From Loktanella sp. DSM 29012 (GTDB lineage: Bacteria > Pseudomonadota > Alphaproteobacteria > Rhodobacterales > Rhodobacteraceae): a stretch of DNA of 64,000 nt. Made by a program: the position numbers and the translations under genes. The notes beneath the pieces were generated by a model. The model saw only the letters and a program-made list of their open reading frames with translations. It searched no databases and was not told where the DNA came from. Position 1 is the first letter of the stretch; each line of letters starts with the position of its first letter. Positions 27,127 through 36,667 of this stretch are shown in pieces. The stretch spans positions 1 to 64,000 of the forward strand of contig NZ_FOEJ01000008.1 of assembly GCF_900110705.1 (NCBI RefSeq), given 5' to 3'.

Positions 27127-28154
27127 TATCTACGATCCAGATCACGCAGCGCCTGCAACATCCGCGACACGAACGCCTGATCCTGCAGCGCTGCACCCGT
27201 CAGCCGGATTTGCCCGTCCTTGTCCACGCGGTATTCCAGACCGTCACACAGCGTTTCGCGCAGCGACGGCAGCTTGGGCCGGTCCTGCGGCGCATAGGGT
27301 GGGGCAGGGGCGTGGGTCGCAGCAATCGTATCCGCGATGATCTGCGCCTCTTGTGCGGCCGTCCGCTGCGGTGTCCGCGACAGGGCTGCCGTCAGACGGT
27401 CGGCCAGTGTGGTGTCCGCCTCCAGCGCCTGCACCAGCGCCAGACCGGACCGTTCCGTCAGATCCGTGGGGTGGGCCAGAACAGGGTCTAACAAACGCAC
27501 GATAGACACGAAATTACCGATCTTGGACCGCTTGGACCGCGACACGGCGGCGAACAATTGCGACAGCGCAACCCGGTCGCTGCTGAACACGCCCTTGTCC
27601 ACCGCACGTGCCACGATCCGGGCGCGTTCATAGAACGACAGGCCGACGCGGATCTCGTTTTCCTCGACCATGGCGACATAGGCGTCCGCCGCATCGGACG
27701 GGGTGCGCACGATAGCCAGAACAGTCTCGAACGCGGCATCTTTCGTCTCGAACGCCAGATCGCGCAGGGCCCCCAGACGGCGCCAGCCCGAGATCAGACC
27801 AAAGCGCCCACCTTCCAGTGCCACCACCTCGATCGCGGTCTGCTGGCCACGTTCGCGGATGCTGTCCTTGAGGACCGTCATCTCTTCGGCATCGGCGACC
27901 ATGCGGTCGCGCACCAGATGATCGGCGTCGATCAGGTCCAGCGGCAGGCGCTGGATCAGGCGCCCTTCGCTGCGGGCCTCGGTCAGGGTTTGCGCGACCT
28001 CGGCCAAGGCGGCTGACGATGATGCATCCTGTGCGACATCCGCAATCGGGATCCGCGTGCCCGACAATCCGCGCGGCATGGCCGTCTTGGTTTCGGGGGC
28101 CGCGACCTGTGCGTGGCGGGTCGGTTCCGGTGTCAGTCTCTTACGCTTGGCCAT
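27126..28154 (-). CDS. parB: ParB-family plasmid partition protein
   Basis: The centromere-binding partner of ParA. From the ATG at 28154 (AAGGAG seven bases upstream) the N-terminus is basic (MAKRKRLTPEP). The ParB/Srx core has RDRM and SIRERGQQTAIEVV, then RFGLISGWRRLGAL, the CTP-binding arginine patch region, and ENEIRVGLSFYERA. A helix-turn-helix region follows (about 190-250, with ALSQLFAAVSRSKRSKIGNFV). The length of about 342 residues is normal for plasmid RepB/ParB proteins. It follows parA in one operon with a 132-bp gap holding a perfect palindrome, the probable binding site. Confidence 0.9.
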   Translation of the reverse strand: MAKRKRLTPEPTRHAQVAAPETKTAMPRGLSGTRIPIADVAQDASSSAALAEVAQTLTEARSEGRLIQRLPLDLIDADHLVRDRMVADAEEMTVLKDSIRERGQQTAIEVVALEGGRFGLISGWRRLGALRDLAFETKDAAFETVLAIVRTPSDAADAYVAMVEENEIRVGLSFYERARIVARAVDKGVFSSDRVALSQLFAAVSRSKRSKIGNFVSIVRLLDPVLAHPTDLTERSGLALVQALEADTTLADRLTAALSRTPQRTAAQEAQIIADTIAATHAPAPPYAPQDRPKLPSLRETLCDGLEYRVDKDGQIRLTGAALQDQAFVSRMLQALRDLDRR

Positions 28155-28249
28155 CGGGTGTCTCCTTGCGGGATGCGACAATCAGGGGGCTTGGTAAACA
28201 GGTTCTGAGCCCTGCGCCCGCTGCGCAAAAATTATATGTCGATTCCGTG

Positions 28250-28269
28250 ATGTTTCGCATGCGAAACAT
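28250..28269. promoter_or_regulatory. parS: 20-bp perfect palindrome, candidate parS centromere
   Basis: The sequence reads ATGTTTCGCA followed directly by its complement, without spacer, in an AT-rich stretch between parA and parB. Its form, length and place are those of a ParB binding site. The half-site ATGTTTCGC also occurs at 28394 and (as ATGTTTCGCAT) at 29064, inside parA. Function is inferred from location only. Confidence 0.75.
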
Positions 28270-28286
28270 ATTATGTAATATAGCGA

Positions 28287-29669
28287 TCACTCCGCAGCCT
28301 TTGCCTGCGCCAGTTCATCCCGCCGCCAAGCCCCCAAGAGCAGGCTCTTGAAGGCAGCATAGGTGGCGTCAAATGTCTCGCGGCCACGGGCATATGTTTC
28401 GCGATTGAAATCGCGGTAATCTGCTTCGTAGATCCCCTGGACCTGTTCGCCGGCCTGACCGATCAGGGCGGTGAAATCTTGACGGTGGGGCGACAGGGTC
28501 TTGCCCAGATAGGCCTGCATCAGACCCGCCATTTCGGTCTGTTGGCTGCCGTCAAACCGTGTGACGACCGCACGGACCGCATCCCATTGGAACGCCATCT
28601 CTTCGCGCCCCAGCGCACGGGCGGCGAGGTTCTCACCTTCCTCGATGGATTGGAACGTGGTGTGGAGCATGTCGAAAAACCGCCCCGTGGAATCGAACTC
28701 CAGAAAGCTCGCACCGACGGGGACCAGCAGGATATCTGCGGCGGCCAACCCGTTGATCGTAAGATACCCCAGGGCAGGGGGCGTATCGATGAAGATCACG
28801 TCGTAGTCGTCAAGGATGCCGTCGGCGTCCAGCGTATCCGTCAGCGCATCCCACAGTTTCCATCCGCGACCCTGCATCCGCCAGACCGGCACCTGAAATT
28901 CCGCCCAATAGAGGTTCAGCTGGGCGCCGATCAGATCGATGTTCGGCCAGTGGGTTTTCTGCACGAGGCTTTGCGCCGTGATCCCCAGCGCCTCGGTCAG
29001 GGTGTCGTCCAGCGGCTGCGGGGCGTCACCGCGATCCAGCCGCCGCTGGTTGTCGAGCTGCAAATGTTTCGCATAATGCCGCGCCAGCAGCGGGAATACC
29101 GTCTGCCATTCATCCTCGACCCGGCCGCCAAAGACGGATGTCATCGAGGCCTGGCTGTCCAGATCAATGACCAGCACGCGGTAACCATCGAGGGCGGCGG
29201 ACATAGCCAGATGCGCCGCAGTGGATGTCTTGCCCACACCGCCCTTGAAGTTGGCGACCGCCACCATTTTGGCAGGCAGCCCCTTGGGGCGGTAGGGGAC
29301 ATATTCCTTGGCCTTTGACCCCTCGCGGCCAAAGAAGGCGCGCAGGCGCAGAACCTCGTCGAGGGTGAACCACTTGGCGCCGCCCGTGGTTTCCGACTGG
29401 CCCTGCGGCAGGTCGGGGTTCTGTTTCAGCACGCGGCGGAAATGGGCCTGGGCCACGGGGATCAGGTAGCGGGTGATTTCCCAGGTCGAGAACAGGCGCA
29501 GATGCCGCTGACCATCCTCTGCCAATCCACGCCCGGCCAGGTCGTCACGGCCCGCGCGGGCCGCCCCTGCGATACTGGCGAAACCGGTGGTGGTGACGGG
29601 ATCATCCAAATCGGCCAGCGCCTGATCTGGGTTGATGCGAAAATATGGTGGAAGGTCTGTGCTGCTCAT
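28287..29669 (-). CDS. parA: ParA-family plasmid partition ATPase
   Basis: A 460-residue large-type ParA. An N-terminal region of about 130 residues with a probable DNA-binding part (RLFSTWEITRYLIPVAQAHFRR, GGAKWFTLDEVLRLRAFF) precedes the deviant Walker A KGGVGKTST at about residue 140. VLVIDLDSQASMTSVFGG and IFIDTPPALGYLTINGLAAAD follow as the A' and B motifs. This is the size and layout of plasmid ParA/RepA partition proteins that also autoregulate. It forms an operon with parB and diverges from rep, as described for RepA-type replicons of Rhodobacteraceae. Confidence 0.92.
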   Translation of the reverse strand: MSSTDLPPYFRINPDQALADLDDPVTTTGFASIAGAARAGRDDLAGRGLAEDGQRHLRLFSTWEITRYLIPVAQAHFRRVLKQNPDLPQGQSETTGGAKWFTLDEVLRLRAFFGREGSKAKEYVPYRPKGLPAKMVAVANFKGGVGKTSTAAHLAMSAALDGYRVLVIDLDSQASMTSVFGGRVEDEWQTVFPLLARHYAKHLQLDNQRRLDRGDAPQPLDDTLTEALGITAQSLVQKTHWPNIDLIGAQLNLYWAEFQVPVWRMQGRGWKLWDALTDTLDADGILDDYDVIFIDTPPALGYLTINGLAAADILLVPVGASFLEFDSTGRFFDMLHTTFQSIEEGENLAARALGREEMAFQWDAVRAVVTRFDGSQQTEMAGLMQAYLGKTLSPHRQDFTALIGQAGEQVQGIYEADYRDFNRETYARGRETFDATYAAFKSLLLGAWRRDELAQAKAAE

Positions 29670-29923
29670 CTCTTGATCCCTCTGACGGCCTTATGTGCGG
29701 CCTTTGGGTCAATATACGCAAAAACCACGCACATGGAAGAAAAGGTTGCACATGGGCGCGTTTTTCTAAGCAAATCAAGGGGGATGACACAGCGCTACCA
29801 CGGCTTTGGTGTGCTGCCAAAAAAAATATGGTGTTAGAGATCGTTAGTTGATAGTTACGGAAACAGGCAGCATCGGTAACAGCCTGATTCAAAGCAGATT
29901 ATCGCGTCACCGAAACACCGCTG

Positions 29924-29989
29924 CGACTCTGATCCCCCGATAGCCCGACTCTGATACACCAATGCGGTGACTCTGATCCCCCGTTCACG
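29924..29989 (+). repeat. Three 22-bp iterons upstream of rep
   Basis: GACTCTGAT occurs at 29925, 29947 and 29969, exactly 22 bp apart, i.e. two helical turns. Units one and three share GACTCTGATCCCCCG; unit two reads GACTCTGATACACC. Such phased direct repeats next to a Rep gene are typical initiator-binding sites. Confidence 0.85.
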
Positions 29990-30005
29990 GGCGTTTACAC
30001 AGACC

Positions 30006-30014
30006 TGTGGATAA
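30006..30014 (-). promoter_or_regulatory. DnaA box
   Basis: The plus strand reads TGTGGATAA, the exact complement of the consensus DnaA box TTATCCACA. It lies 17 bp after the last iteron and about 70 bp before the rep start, which supports an origin here. Confidence 0.75.
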
Positions 30015-30086
30015 CTTTAGGGTGTCACTGAAACCCCGAAGCGGGAATCGACCGGCAACGACCGGAAGCAGGACAGGCAGACCGAC

Positions 30087-31061
30087 ATGAGCACCGCGCG
30101 ACCGGACGATTTTTTCGTATGCGATATCTTTGACGCAGCTCCCAAGGGGGATCTGGGGTCGATGGAACATCCGATGTTTTCACTGTCCACGCGGCCCGAC
30201 AAGACGATCCGCCATTATACCCGTGGCGATACCACGGTGACGGTGACGCCCTCGGTGCGGGGGCGGGCCACGATCCACGACAAGGACATCCTGATCTATT
30301 GTATCAGCCAGTTGATGGCCGCCCTCAACGCAGGTCGTGCGATTGCCCGCACCCTGACGCTGACGGCGCATGATCTGCTGATGGCGACCCAGCGCGATAC
30401 GGGCGGCGACAGCTATACCCGGTTGCGCGACGGGTTCGAACGGCTGGCCGGCACCCGCATCACCACCAACATCGTCACGGGCGATCTGGAAACCACCACT
30501 GGTTTCGGCCTGATCGAAAGCTGGGAGATCGTGCGCAAATCCCGCGGTGGCCGGATGGTCAGCGTGCGCGTGACCCTGTCGGACTGGCTGTTCCGGGCGG
30601 TGCAGGCCAAATCCGTCCTGACGCTGAGCCGCGATTATTTCAGCCTGCGCAAACCGCTCGAACGCCGCATCTACGAGCTGGCCCGCAAACATTGCGGCCA
30701 GCAGCGGACCTGGCGTGCGAGTGTCGCCACGCTGCACGAAAAGGCGGGATCGGACGCGCCCCTGCGCGTGTTCCGTGCGGCGCTGCGCCGGATGATCACC
30801 GCCGACGGACTGCCTGACTACACGATGGAAGAAGAGGCGGGCGATCTCATTCGGTTCACCCGGCGCGGCATGCCCACCGAACAGGCGGGTGTCACGCTCA
30901 AACCCCAGACGCTGGATGCGGCGCGCGCGCTGGCGCCGGGCTGGGATGTCTATGCGCTGGAATCCGAATGGCGCGCGTTCTGGGTCGCCAGTGGCCGCCC
31001 CGCGCTGCGGTCGGCGGATGCGGCCTATCTGGGCTGGCTCAAGGGGCGGTTGGCCCGTTAG
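30087..31061 (+). CDS. repA: Replication initiator protein RepA (RPA family)
   Basis: A 324-residue plasmid replication initiator that would bind the iterons just upstream. The N-terminal stretch EHPMFSLSTRPDKTIRHYTRG and the following TVTPSVRGRATIHDKDILIYCISQL are characteristic of the RPA-type initiators of alphaproteobacterial RepA replicons. A winged-helix-like middle (RDGFERLAGTRITTNI, SFYSLRKPLERRIYELARKH-type region near 190) and a C-terminal basic part follow. It starts with ATG at 30087 and has only a weak ribosome site, which suits low initiator levels. It diverges from parA and its stop overlaps the convergent DUF2793 gene. Confidence 0.9.
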   Translation: MSTARPDDFFVCDIFDAAPKGDLGSMEHPMFSLSTRPDKTIRHYTRGDTTVTVTPSVRGRATIHDKDILIYCISQLMAALNAGRAIARTLTLTAHDLLMATQRDTGGDSYTRLRDGFERLAGTRITTNIVTGDLETTTGFGLIESWEIVRKSRGGRMVSVRVTLSDWLFRAVQAKSVLTLSRDYFSLRKPLERRIYELARKHCGQQRTWRASVATLHEKAGSDAPLRVFRAALRRMITADGLPDYTMEEEAGDLIRFTRRGMPTEQAGVTLKPQTLDAARALAPGWDVYALESEWRAFWVASGRPALRSADAAYLGWLKGRLAR

Positions 31062-32221
31062 TTCGGGGCGGTCATGCCGATCAGGCCGGAACAGTTGAAA
31101 TAGCGCGTGCCCCCCAGCGTGCTGCCTGCCGCGGCGCGGATCGCGGCAAAGACATAGCCTTCGTCGGGGGCGGTGTAATCCACCGCGTAACTGACACGCA
31201 CCATGCCGTTGATCTGACCCAGGCCGGTCAGGGCCGGGGCCACGATGGTGTCGCGCAGGGTGGATGTGTTGTTGGTCCAGCCCGCGTTCCAAGGGCCATA
31301 TTGGAAATAGATCCCGATCTCGAGGTCGGCCACGTCGCTGCTGGTGATGTCGCCCGCCAGCACAATCCGGTCGATATGGGACCCGGCCGAAATCAGCAGT
31401 GCGGCACAGTCGAAATCGATGCTGGGTTCTGCCCCGGTGCCAAGGTTCTGCGAGGCATTGGCCGATCCGGTATGCGACGAGGGCGCGCACCAGCGCTGGT
31501 CGGGATAGAGAAAATGCCGGAACCGATAGCTGAGCAATTGCCGCGCCCCGTTGGAAACGGGGCTGGTCGCCGGGGTGGCGGGCATGGTCACGATACCCGT
31601 GGTGGCATCGATCCGTAGCGCTTCGGTGAATGTGGCGCCATCGGCGCTGACCTTGATCGCGAAATCATCGCTGCCCGCCAGCCCCATTTCCGCCCGCCCC
31701 GACCAACCTGACTGGAACAGCAGGCTGGCGGTATCAGTGGGGCCGGCCTTGTTGACCTTGAGCTGGTGACCGCCGCCTGCGTGGGTCAGCAGCGTGGCAT
31801 CCGCGGCCACCGCCAGCCGGTTGGTGGCGTCTGCCGTGGCGTTCACGCCGACGCCCGCCAGATTGTTCAGATCGGGGGTGCCGCCGACCGTGTCCCAGCC
31901 GGTGCCGGTGTTCACCCGCAGCACGCCTGTCGCCCGGTCCCACAGCCGCCAGCCGACCACCGGCGTGATGAACAACCAGCCGCCGCCTGCGACACAGGCG
32001 ATATCGCCGTCGTGCCCGGCCCAGTCCCCGGTGGGGGTCTCGCCCAGATGCCAGCAGGTGCCTTCGGTCAGGGTGCCGGGCGGGTCGGTGGCATCGAACC
32101 CCGCGACGGTGCCCTGCACGATCAGGTCCAGCCGTTCGAGGGCCGCGTTGTGCGTGATGTGTTTCTGCGCCTGCGCGCCCTCGATAAACGGCAGATCGAG
32201 GCGGGGGGTATATGTGGTCAT
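31058..32221 (-). CDS. DUF2793 domain protein
   Basis: From the ATG at 32221 (GGAG upstream) the 387-residue protein opens with LDLPFIEGAQAQKHITHNAAL, the DUF2793 signature seen in Rhodobacteraceae phage- and gene-transfer-agent-associated proteins. The central part (VNATADATNRLAVAADATLL, FAIKVSADGATFTEALRIDA) resembles tail-fibre or tail-spike repeats. The C-terminal 120 residues (about from RWCAPSSHTG) form a beta-rich receptor- or glycan-binding-like domain. No other phage genes are nearby. Function is unknown; binding of surface polysaccharide is a possibility given the cargo. The longer upstream frame to 32440 looks non-coding. Confidence 0.75.
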   Translation of the reverse strand: MTTYTPRLDLPFIEGAQAQKHITHNAALERLDLIVQGTVAGFDATDPPGTLTEGTCWHLGETPTGDWAGHDGDIACVAGGGWLFITPVVGWRLWDRATGVLRVNTGTGWDTVGGTPDLNNLAGVGVNATADATNRLAVAADATLLTHAGGGHQLKVNKAGPTDTASLLFQSGWSGRAEMGLAGSDDFAIKVSADGATFTEALRIDATTGIVTMPATPATSPVSNGARQLLSYRFRHFLYPDQRWCAPSSHTGSANASQNLGTGAEPSIDFDCAALLISAGSHIDRIVLAGDITSSDVADLEIGIYFQYGPWNAGWTNNTSTLRDTIVAPALTGLGQINGMVRVSYAVDYTAPDEGYVFAAIRAAAGSTLGGTRYFNCSGLIGMTAPN

Positions 32222-32417
32222 GGCATGGCTCCGGTCATCAGGGATCGCGCGATGATGTCCTGCGCCAGGGTGAACGCGGTCTGACCGCAGCGCCCGGCCT
32301 ATGGGGCAGACCCGCAACGGTCCGTGGCGAATGCCAGGCCCTTTGCCCCCCGCAGTTGTGAGGGTGCCGGTTTTGCGACAGAAGATCGATGACAGGCGTT
32401 GGAACGGGACCAGATAC

Positions 32418-33539
32418 ATGACGAAACGGGCTTTGATCACCGGTGTGACCGGGCAGGACGGCAGCTATCTGGCGGAATTCCTGCTGGACAAGGGATACGA
32501 GGTGCACGGCATCAAGCGCCGCGCGTCGCTGTTCAACACAGGCCGGGTCGATCACATCTATCAGGACCCGCATACCGACAACCAGCGGTTCCAGCTGCAC
32601 TATGGCGACCTGACCGACAGTTCCAACCTTACCCGCATCATTTCAGAGGTGCAGCCGGACGAGGTCTATAACCTGGGCGCGCAATCCCACGTCGCCGTCA
32701 GCTTCGAGGCGCCCGAATACACCGCAGACGTGGATGCCATGGGCACCCTGCGCCTGCTCGAGGCGATCCGTTTTCTGGGGCTGGAGAAAAAGACGAAATT
32801 CTATCAGGCATCGACGTCGGAGCTGTATGGTTTGGTGCAGGAAACCCCCCAGACCGAGACCACGCCGTTCCACCCCCGAAGCCCCTATGCGGTGGCCAAG
32901 ATGTATGCCTACTGGATCGCGGTAAACTACCGCGAGGCTTACGGGATGTATGCCTGCAACGGCATCCTGTTCAACCACGAGAGCCCGCGCCGCGGCGAGA
33001 CATTTGTCACGCGCAAGATCACGCGGGGTCTGGCGAACATCGCCATGGGCCTCGAGGATTGCCTGTTCATGGGCAATATCGATTCCTTGCGCGACTGGGG
33101 CCATGCCAAGGATTACGTCCGCATGCAGTGGATGATGCTGCAGCAGGACGAACCGCAGGATTACGTCATCGCCACTGGCGTGCAGTATTCCGTGCGCGAG
33201 TTCATCACCTGGTCGGCCGCTGAAATGGGTGTGACACTGGCATTCACCGGCACCGGCGTGGACGAAATCGCGACCGTCACGGCTGTCGACGGTGATCTGG
33301 CCCCGCATATCGCGGTGGGCGATGTCATCATGCGCATCGATCCGCGCTACTTCCGCCCCGCCGAGGTCGAAACCCTGCTGGGTGATCCCGCCAAGGCGAA
33401 GGCGAACCTTGGCTGGACGCCAGAGATCACGGCCCAGGAGATGTGCGCCGAAATGGTGCGCGAAGACCTCAAATCCGCGCGCCGCTACGCGCTGTTGAAA
33501 ACCCACGGTCTGGACCTGCCGGTCAGCGTCGAGGGCTAG
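32418..33539 (+). CDS. gmd: GDP-mannose 4,6-dehydratase
   Basis: Converts GDP-D-mannose to GDP-4-keto-6-deoxy-D-mannose, the first step to GDP-L-fucose. The NADP motif [19 protein letters not shown] opens the protein at the ATG of 32418. [26 protein letters not shown] with the catalytic Thr/Glu, and [11 protein letters not shown] with the active Tyr/Lys are all textbook Gmd motifs, as is [17 protein letters not shown]. The 373-residue length is normal. It is followed 4 bp later by the acyltransferase gene and then by fcl, so one operon is likely. Confidence 0.97.
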   Translation: MTKRALITGVTGQDGSYLAEFLLDKGYEVHGIKRRASLFNTGRVDHIYQDPHTDNQRFQLHYGDLTDSSNLTRIISEVQPDEVYNLGAQSHVAVSFEAPEYTADVDAMGTLRLLEAIRFLGLEKKTKFYQASTSELYGLVQETPQTETTPFHPRSPYAVAKMYAYWIAVNYREAYGMYACNGILFNHESPRRGETFVTRKITRGLANIAMGLEDCLFMGNIDSLRDWGHAKDYVRMQWMMLQQDEPQDYVIATGVQYSVREFITWSAAEMGVTLAFTGTGVDEIATVTAVDGDLAPHIAVGDVIMRIDPRYFRPAEVETLLGDPAKAKANLGWTPEITAQEMCAEMVREDLKSARRYALLKTHGLDLPVSVEG

Positions 33540-33543
33540 GCCC

Positions 33544-35535
33544 ATGAACTTTACCGGCTACCGGCGCGATATCGACGGGCTGCGCACGCTTGCCGTCGTG
33601 CCGGTGGTGCTGGGGCATGCGGGCCTGAGCCTGTTCGCGGGCGGTTTTGTCGGCGTGGACGTGTTTTTCGTGATCTCGGGGTTCCTGATCACGGGGATCC
33701 TTGTGCGCGAGCTGGAACAGGGGCGGTTTTCGCTGATCGATTTCTACGAACGCCGCGCGCGGCGCATCCTGCCTGCGCTGTTCGTGGTGCTGGCCGCCTG
33801 CATCGTGGTGTTCTGGTTCCTGCTGCTGCCGCAGCACTACGTGGTGATAGGCAAGGCGGGGATCGCATCGCTGCTGTTTTCGTCCAACATCTACTTTTTC
33901 CGCATCGACAGCGCTTATTTCGCAAACGCGACATCCATGCAGCCTTTGCTGCACACCTGGTCGCTGGCGGTCGAGGAACAATTCTACATCGTGTTCCCGG
34001 TGTTGCTGTGGCTGATCGCGGCCTGGCGGCGCACCAGCCGGACCCTGCTGATCGCGGGGCTGTCGCTGGCGTCATTCGCACTGGCGGTCTGGATGGTGCC
34101 CCGTCACCCGGTCGCGGCATTCTACCTGACGCCCACCCGTGTGTGGGAGCTGGGTCTGGGCGCGCTTCTGGCGCTGGGGGCGTTTCCTGTGCTGCGCCAC
34201 CGGCTGCTGGCCGAACTGGTGGCCGCCGCCGGTCTGGTTGCCATCGCCTGGGCAGTGTTCACCCTGGACAAGACCGACCCCTTTCCGGGGTTGAACGCGC
34301 TGGCCCCTTGCCTTGGGGCGGTGGCGATCATCTGGGCGGGACAATCGCAGATCACGCTGACCGGGCGGCTGTTGTCCACCCGTGGCATGGTGGGGATCGG
34401 GCTGATGTCCTATTCGCTGTATCTGGTGCATTGGCCGGTGCTGGTGGCGGCACGGATCCTGACCAGTGCGCGCGGCAATCTGGACCCCGCAACCATCGTG
34501 ATCTGTCTGATGCTGTCGCTGGGGCTGGCCTGGGCCAGCTGGCGGTTCGTGGAACGCCCGTTTCGCGCACACAAGGGCGGCGCGCGTTTCGGTCGCCGGG
34601 CGATCTTTGCGCTGTCGGGGGCCGGGGGTGCGGCCCTGCTGGGCCTGTTTGCGCTGCTGATGGTCAAGGACGGTTTCCCCGCCCGCCTGCCCGCAGGTCT
34701 GGAACAGGCCTATACGCAGGCCACGATGCGCGTGGCGCGTGAGGACAGCTGCGGTATTGCGCAGATATCAGCACCGCGCTGTGCCGAGCTGGGCAAGGCG
34801 AGCAGCGAACCGCGTGTTATCGTCATGATTGGTGATTCACATACCCAATGGGCGACGCCGGGATTCGATGATTGGCTACGCGACCATGATCGACAGGGAC
34901 TTGCCTTTCATGGTCCGGGTTGCCCGCCCCTGCTGGGGGTTCAGCGAACACACATGATGGCACCACAATGCTCGCAATGGATCGAGGCCACTGCGGGCTG
35001 GATCGGCGCGCAGACCCGCATCGATACCGTGATCGTGCTTGCCAGATGGGCGATGCTGGCCGAAGGCACCCGACCGCCGGGCGAGGACGGTCCGCTTGCG
35101 ACGCTGGTCCCCGTTGATGCGGCTGCGCCCGCAGACGGCGATAACGCGGACCTGACGCGCTATGGTCTGGACCGCATGCTGGCGGCGATCCGGCCTCATG
35201 CCGACCGGATCGTGCTGATCGGCGGAATTCCCGAAATCGGTTATCACGTGCCGACCTTTGCCACGCGGGCGCTGATGGCGGGGCGGCCGCTACCAGACAC
35301 CCCCGATCTGGAGGATTACCGCCAGCGCAACGCCCGCGCGCAGGCGATCCTGACCGAGATGGCGCAGAAACACGGGGCGATCTATGTCGATCCCGGCCCG
35401 GTGTTCTGCACCCCCGATTGCCGGATCGCGCAGGACGGGCAATTCCTGTATTTCGACGACGATCACCTCAGCAGCTTTGGGTCGCGGCTGATGATCCCGC
35501 AACTTCTCGATCTGGCGCTGGCGCCAGAGACGTAA
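33544..35535 (+). CDS. OafA/YrhL-type O-acyltransferase with SGNH domain
   Basis: A 663-residue membrane enzyme that adds acyl (often acetyl) groups to surface glycans. The acyltransferase-3 half (about 1-360) has RRDIDGLRTLAVVPVVLGHAG, FFVISGFLITG, YERRARRILPALF and about ten membrane segments. The C-terminal half is an SGNH domain with the Ser motif MIGDSHTQW and the Asp-His motif DDDHLSSFG near the end. Such two-part enzymes acylate O-antigens, capsule or peptidoglycan in the periplasm. Its place between gmd and fcl suggests modification of the fucose-containing polymer. The acyl donor and target sugar are unknown. Confidence 0.9.
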   Translation: MNFTGYRRDIDGLRTLAVVPVVLGHAGLSLFAGGFVGVDVFFVISGFLITGILVRELEQGRFSLIDFYERRARRILPALFVVLAACIVVFWFLLLPQHYVVIGKAGIASLLFSSNIYFFRIDSAYFANATSMQPLLHTWSLAVEEQFYIVFPVLLWLIAAWRRTSRTLLIAGLSLASFALAVWMVPRHPVAAFYLTPTRVWELGLGALLALGAFPVLRHRLLAELVAAAGLVAIAWAVFTLDKTDPFPGLNALAPCLGAVAIIWAGQSQITLTGRLLSTRGMVGIGLMSYSLYLVHWPVLVAARILTSARGNLDPATIVICLMLSLGLAWASWRFVERPFRAHKGGARFGRRAIFALSGAGGAALLGLFALLMVKDGFPARLPAGLEQAYTQATMRVAREDSCGIAQISAPRCAELGKASSEPRVIVMIGDSHTQWATPGFDDWLRDHDRQGLAFHGPGCPPLLGVQRTHMMAPQCSQWIEATAGWIGAQTRIDTVIVLARWAMLAEGTRPPGEDGPLATLVPVDAAAPADGDNADLTRYGLDRMLAAIRPHADRIVLIGGIPEIGYHVPTFATRALMAGRPLPDTPDLEDYRQRNARAQAILTEMAQKHGAIYVDPGPVFCTPDCRIAQDGQFLYFDDDHLSSFGSRLMIPQLLDLALAPET

Positions 35536-35556
35536 TTCAAAACAAGGACGCAGCCC

Positions 35557-36528
35557 ATGCAACGTATCTATATCGCAGGCCATCGCGGCATGGTGGGGGG
35601 CGCGATCCTGCGCCAGCTGGAACAGCGCGGTGGGAATGAGCTCATCACGCGCACCAGTGCGGAACTGGACCTGACCGACCAGGCTGCGGTGCGCGATTTC
35701 ATGGCCGCGGAAAAACCGGACGTGGTCATTCTGGCGGCGGCCAAGGTGGGCGGCATCATCGCCAACAACACCTATCCCGCGCAGTTCATTTACGAAAACC
35801 TGATGATGGAATGCAATGTCATCCACCAGGCCCATGTGGCAGGCGTGCAGCGTTTGCTGCAACTGGGGTCATCCTGCATTTATCCGCGCGAAGCCCCGCA
35901 GCCCATGGCCGAGGACGCGCTGCTGACCGGCACGCTGGAGCCCACGAACGAACCCTATGCCGTGGCCAAGATCGCAGGCATCAAGCTGTGTGAAAGCTAC
36001 AACCGCCAGTATGGCCGCGACTATCGCAGCGTGATGCCCACGAACCTTTACGGTCCGGGCGATAACTTTCATCCCGAAAACAGTCACGTGCTGCCCGCGA
36101 TGATCCTGCGGTTCGATGCGGCGAAACGGGCGGGCGATCCGTCGGTCACGATCTGGGGGTCCGGCACGCCGATGCGCGAATTCCTGCATGTGGACGACAT
36201 GGCGGCGGCGTCGCTCTTTGTGATGGATCTGGACCGCGCGACCTATGAGGCGGAAACCGAACCGATGCTGAGCCATATCAACGTGGGCACCGGTGTGGAT
36301 GTCACGATCCTGGAGTTGGCACGGATGGTGGCGGCCGCCGTGGGGTATCAGGGCGACATCCTGACCGACCCCAGCCGCCCCGATGGTGCGCCGCGCAAGC
36401 TGATGGATGTATCTCGGCTGGCGCGGATGGGCTGGACGGCGGAGATCGCATTGGCTGACGGGATCGCGCAGACCTACGATTGGTATCTGCAACAGGTGGA
36501 CGCAGGGGCCGCCGTGCGCGCCAAGTAG
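35557..36528 (+). CDS. fcl: GDP-L-fucose synthase
   Basis: An epimerase-reductase making GDP-L-fucose from the Gmd product. The NADP motif [44 protein letters not shown] with the active serine, [19 protein letters not shown] with the catalytic Tyr/Lys, and [18 protein letters not shown] are all present in order. Its 323 residues are normal length. With gmd, manC and manB the GDP-fucose route is complete from mannose 6-phosphate, and a GT10 fucosyltransferase is encoded at 56254. It lies 21 bp after the acyltransferase gene. Confidence 0.96.
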   Translation: MQRIYIAGHRGMVGGAILRQLEQRGGNELITRTSAELDLTDQAAVRDFMAAEKPDVVILAAAKVGGIIANNTYPAQFIYENLMMECNVIHQAHVAGVQRLLQLGSSCIYPREAPQPMAEDALLTGTLEPTNEPYAVAKIAGIKLCESYNRQYGRDYRSVMPTNLYGPGDNFHPENSHVLPAMILRFDAAKRAGDPSVTIWGSGTPMREFLHVDDMAAASLFVMDLDRATYEAETEPMLSHINVGTGVDVTILELARMVAAAVGYQGDILTDPSRPDGAPRKLMDVSRLARMGWTAEIALADGIAQTYDWYLQQVDAGAAVRAK

Positions 36529-36534
36529 GGCGGA

Positions 36535-36575
36535 CGGGAGCCTCCGGCGGGAGTATTGGGGCAAGATGATGCCGG
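36535..36575 (+). repeat. Extragenic GC-rich motif resembling a widespread rhodobacterial repeat
   Basis: Directly after fcl the sequence gcctccggcgggagtattg followed by ggcaagatgatg resembles a short extragenic element that I recall from many Rhodobacteraceae intergenic regions. It may form a weak hairpin at the end of fcl. Only one copy was noticed in this window, so the call rests on recollection. Confidence 0.35.
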
Positions 36576-36667
36576 GGTGCGCTGCGCCGAAAAGATGAAT
36601 TTTAGGCATCAAGGTGCCATGTTTTGCCGCTAAGGTGGCGCAAAGAATAATGATGAGGTATCCCGCG

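Larger units (their letters stand above)
29670..30086. other. Replication and partition control region (probable origin)
   Basis: This 417-bp gap separates the divergent parA and rep genes. It contains an AT-rich stretch (about 29695-29870), three 22-bp iterons (29924-29989) and a perfect DnaA box (30006-30014). Close to parA, the direct repeat CGGCCT occurs twice around 29698 and could be an operator; the minus strand has TATATT at 29711-29716 as a possible -10 box. These are the elements expected of an iteron origin, though only sequence form supports the call. Confidence 0.75.

Noticed and set aside
27126-31061. RepABC-type replicon
   Set aside because: The initiator is divergent from parAB and of the RPA type, not a RepC downstream of repAB.
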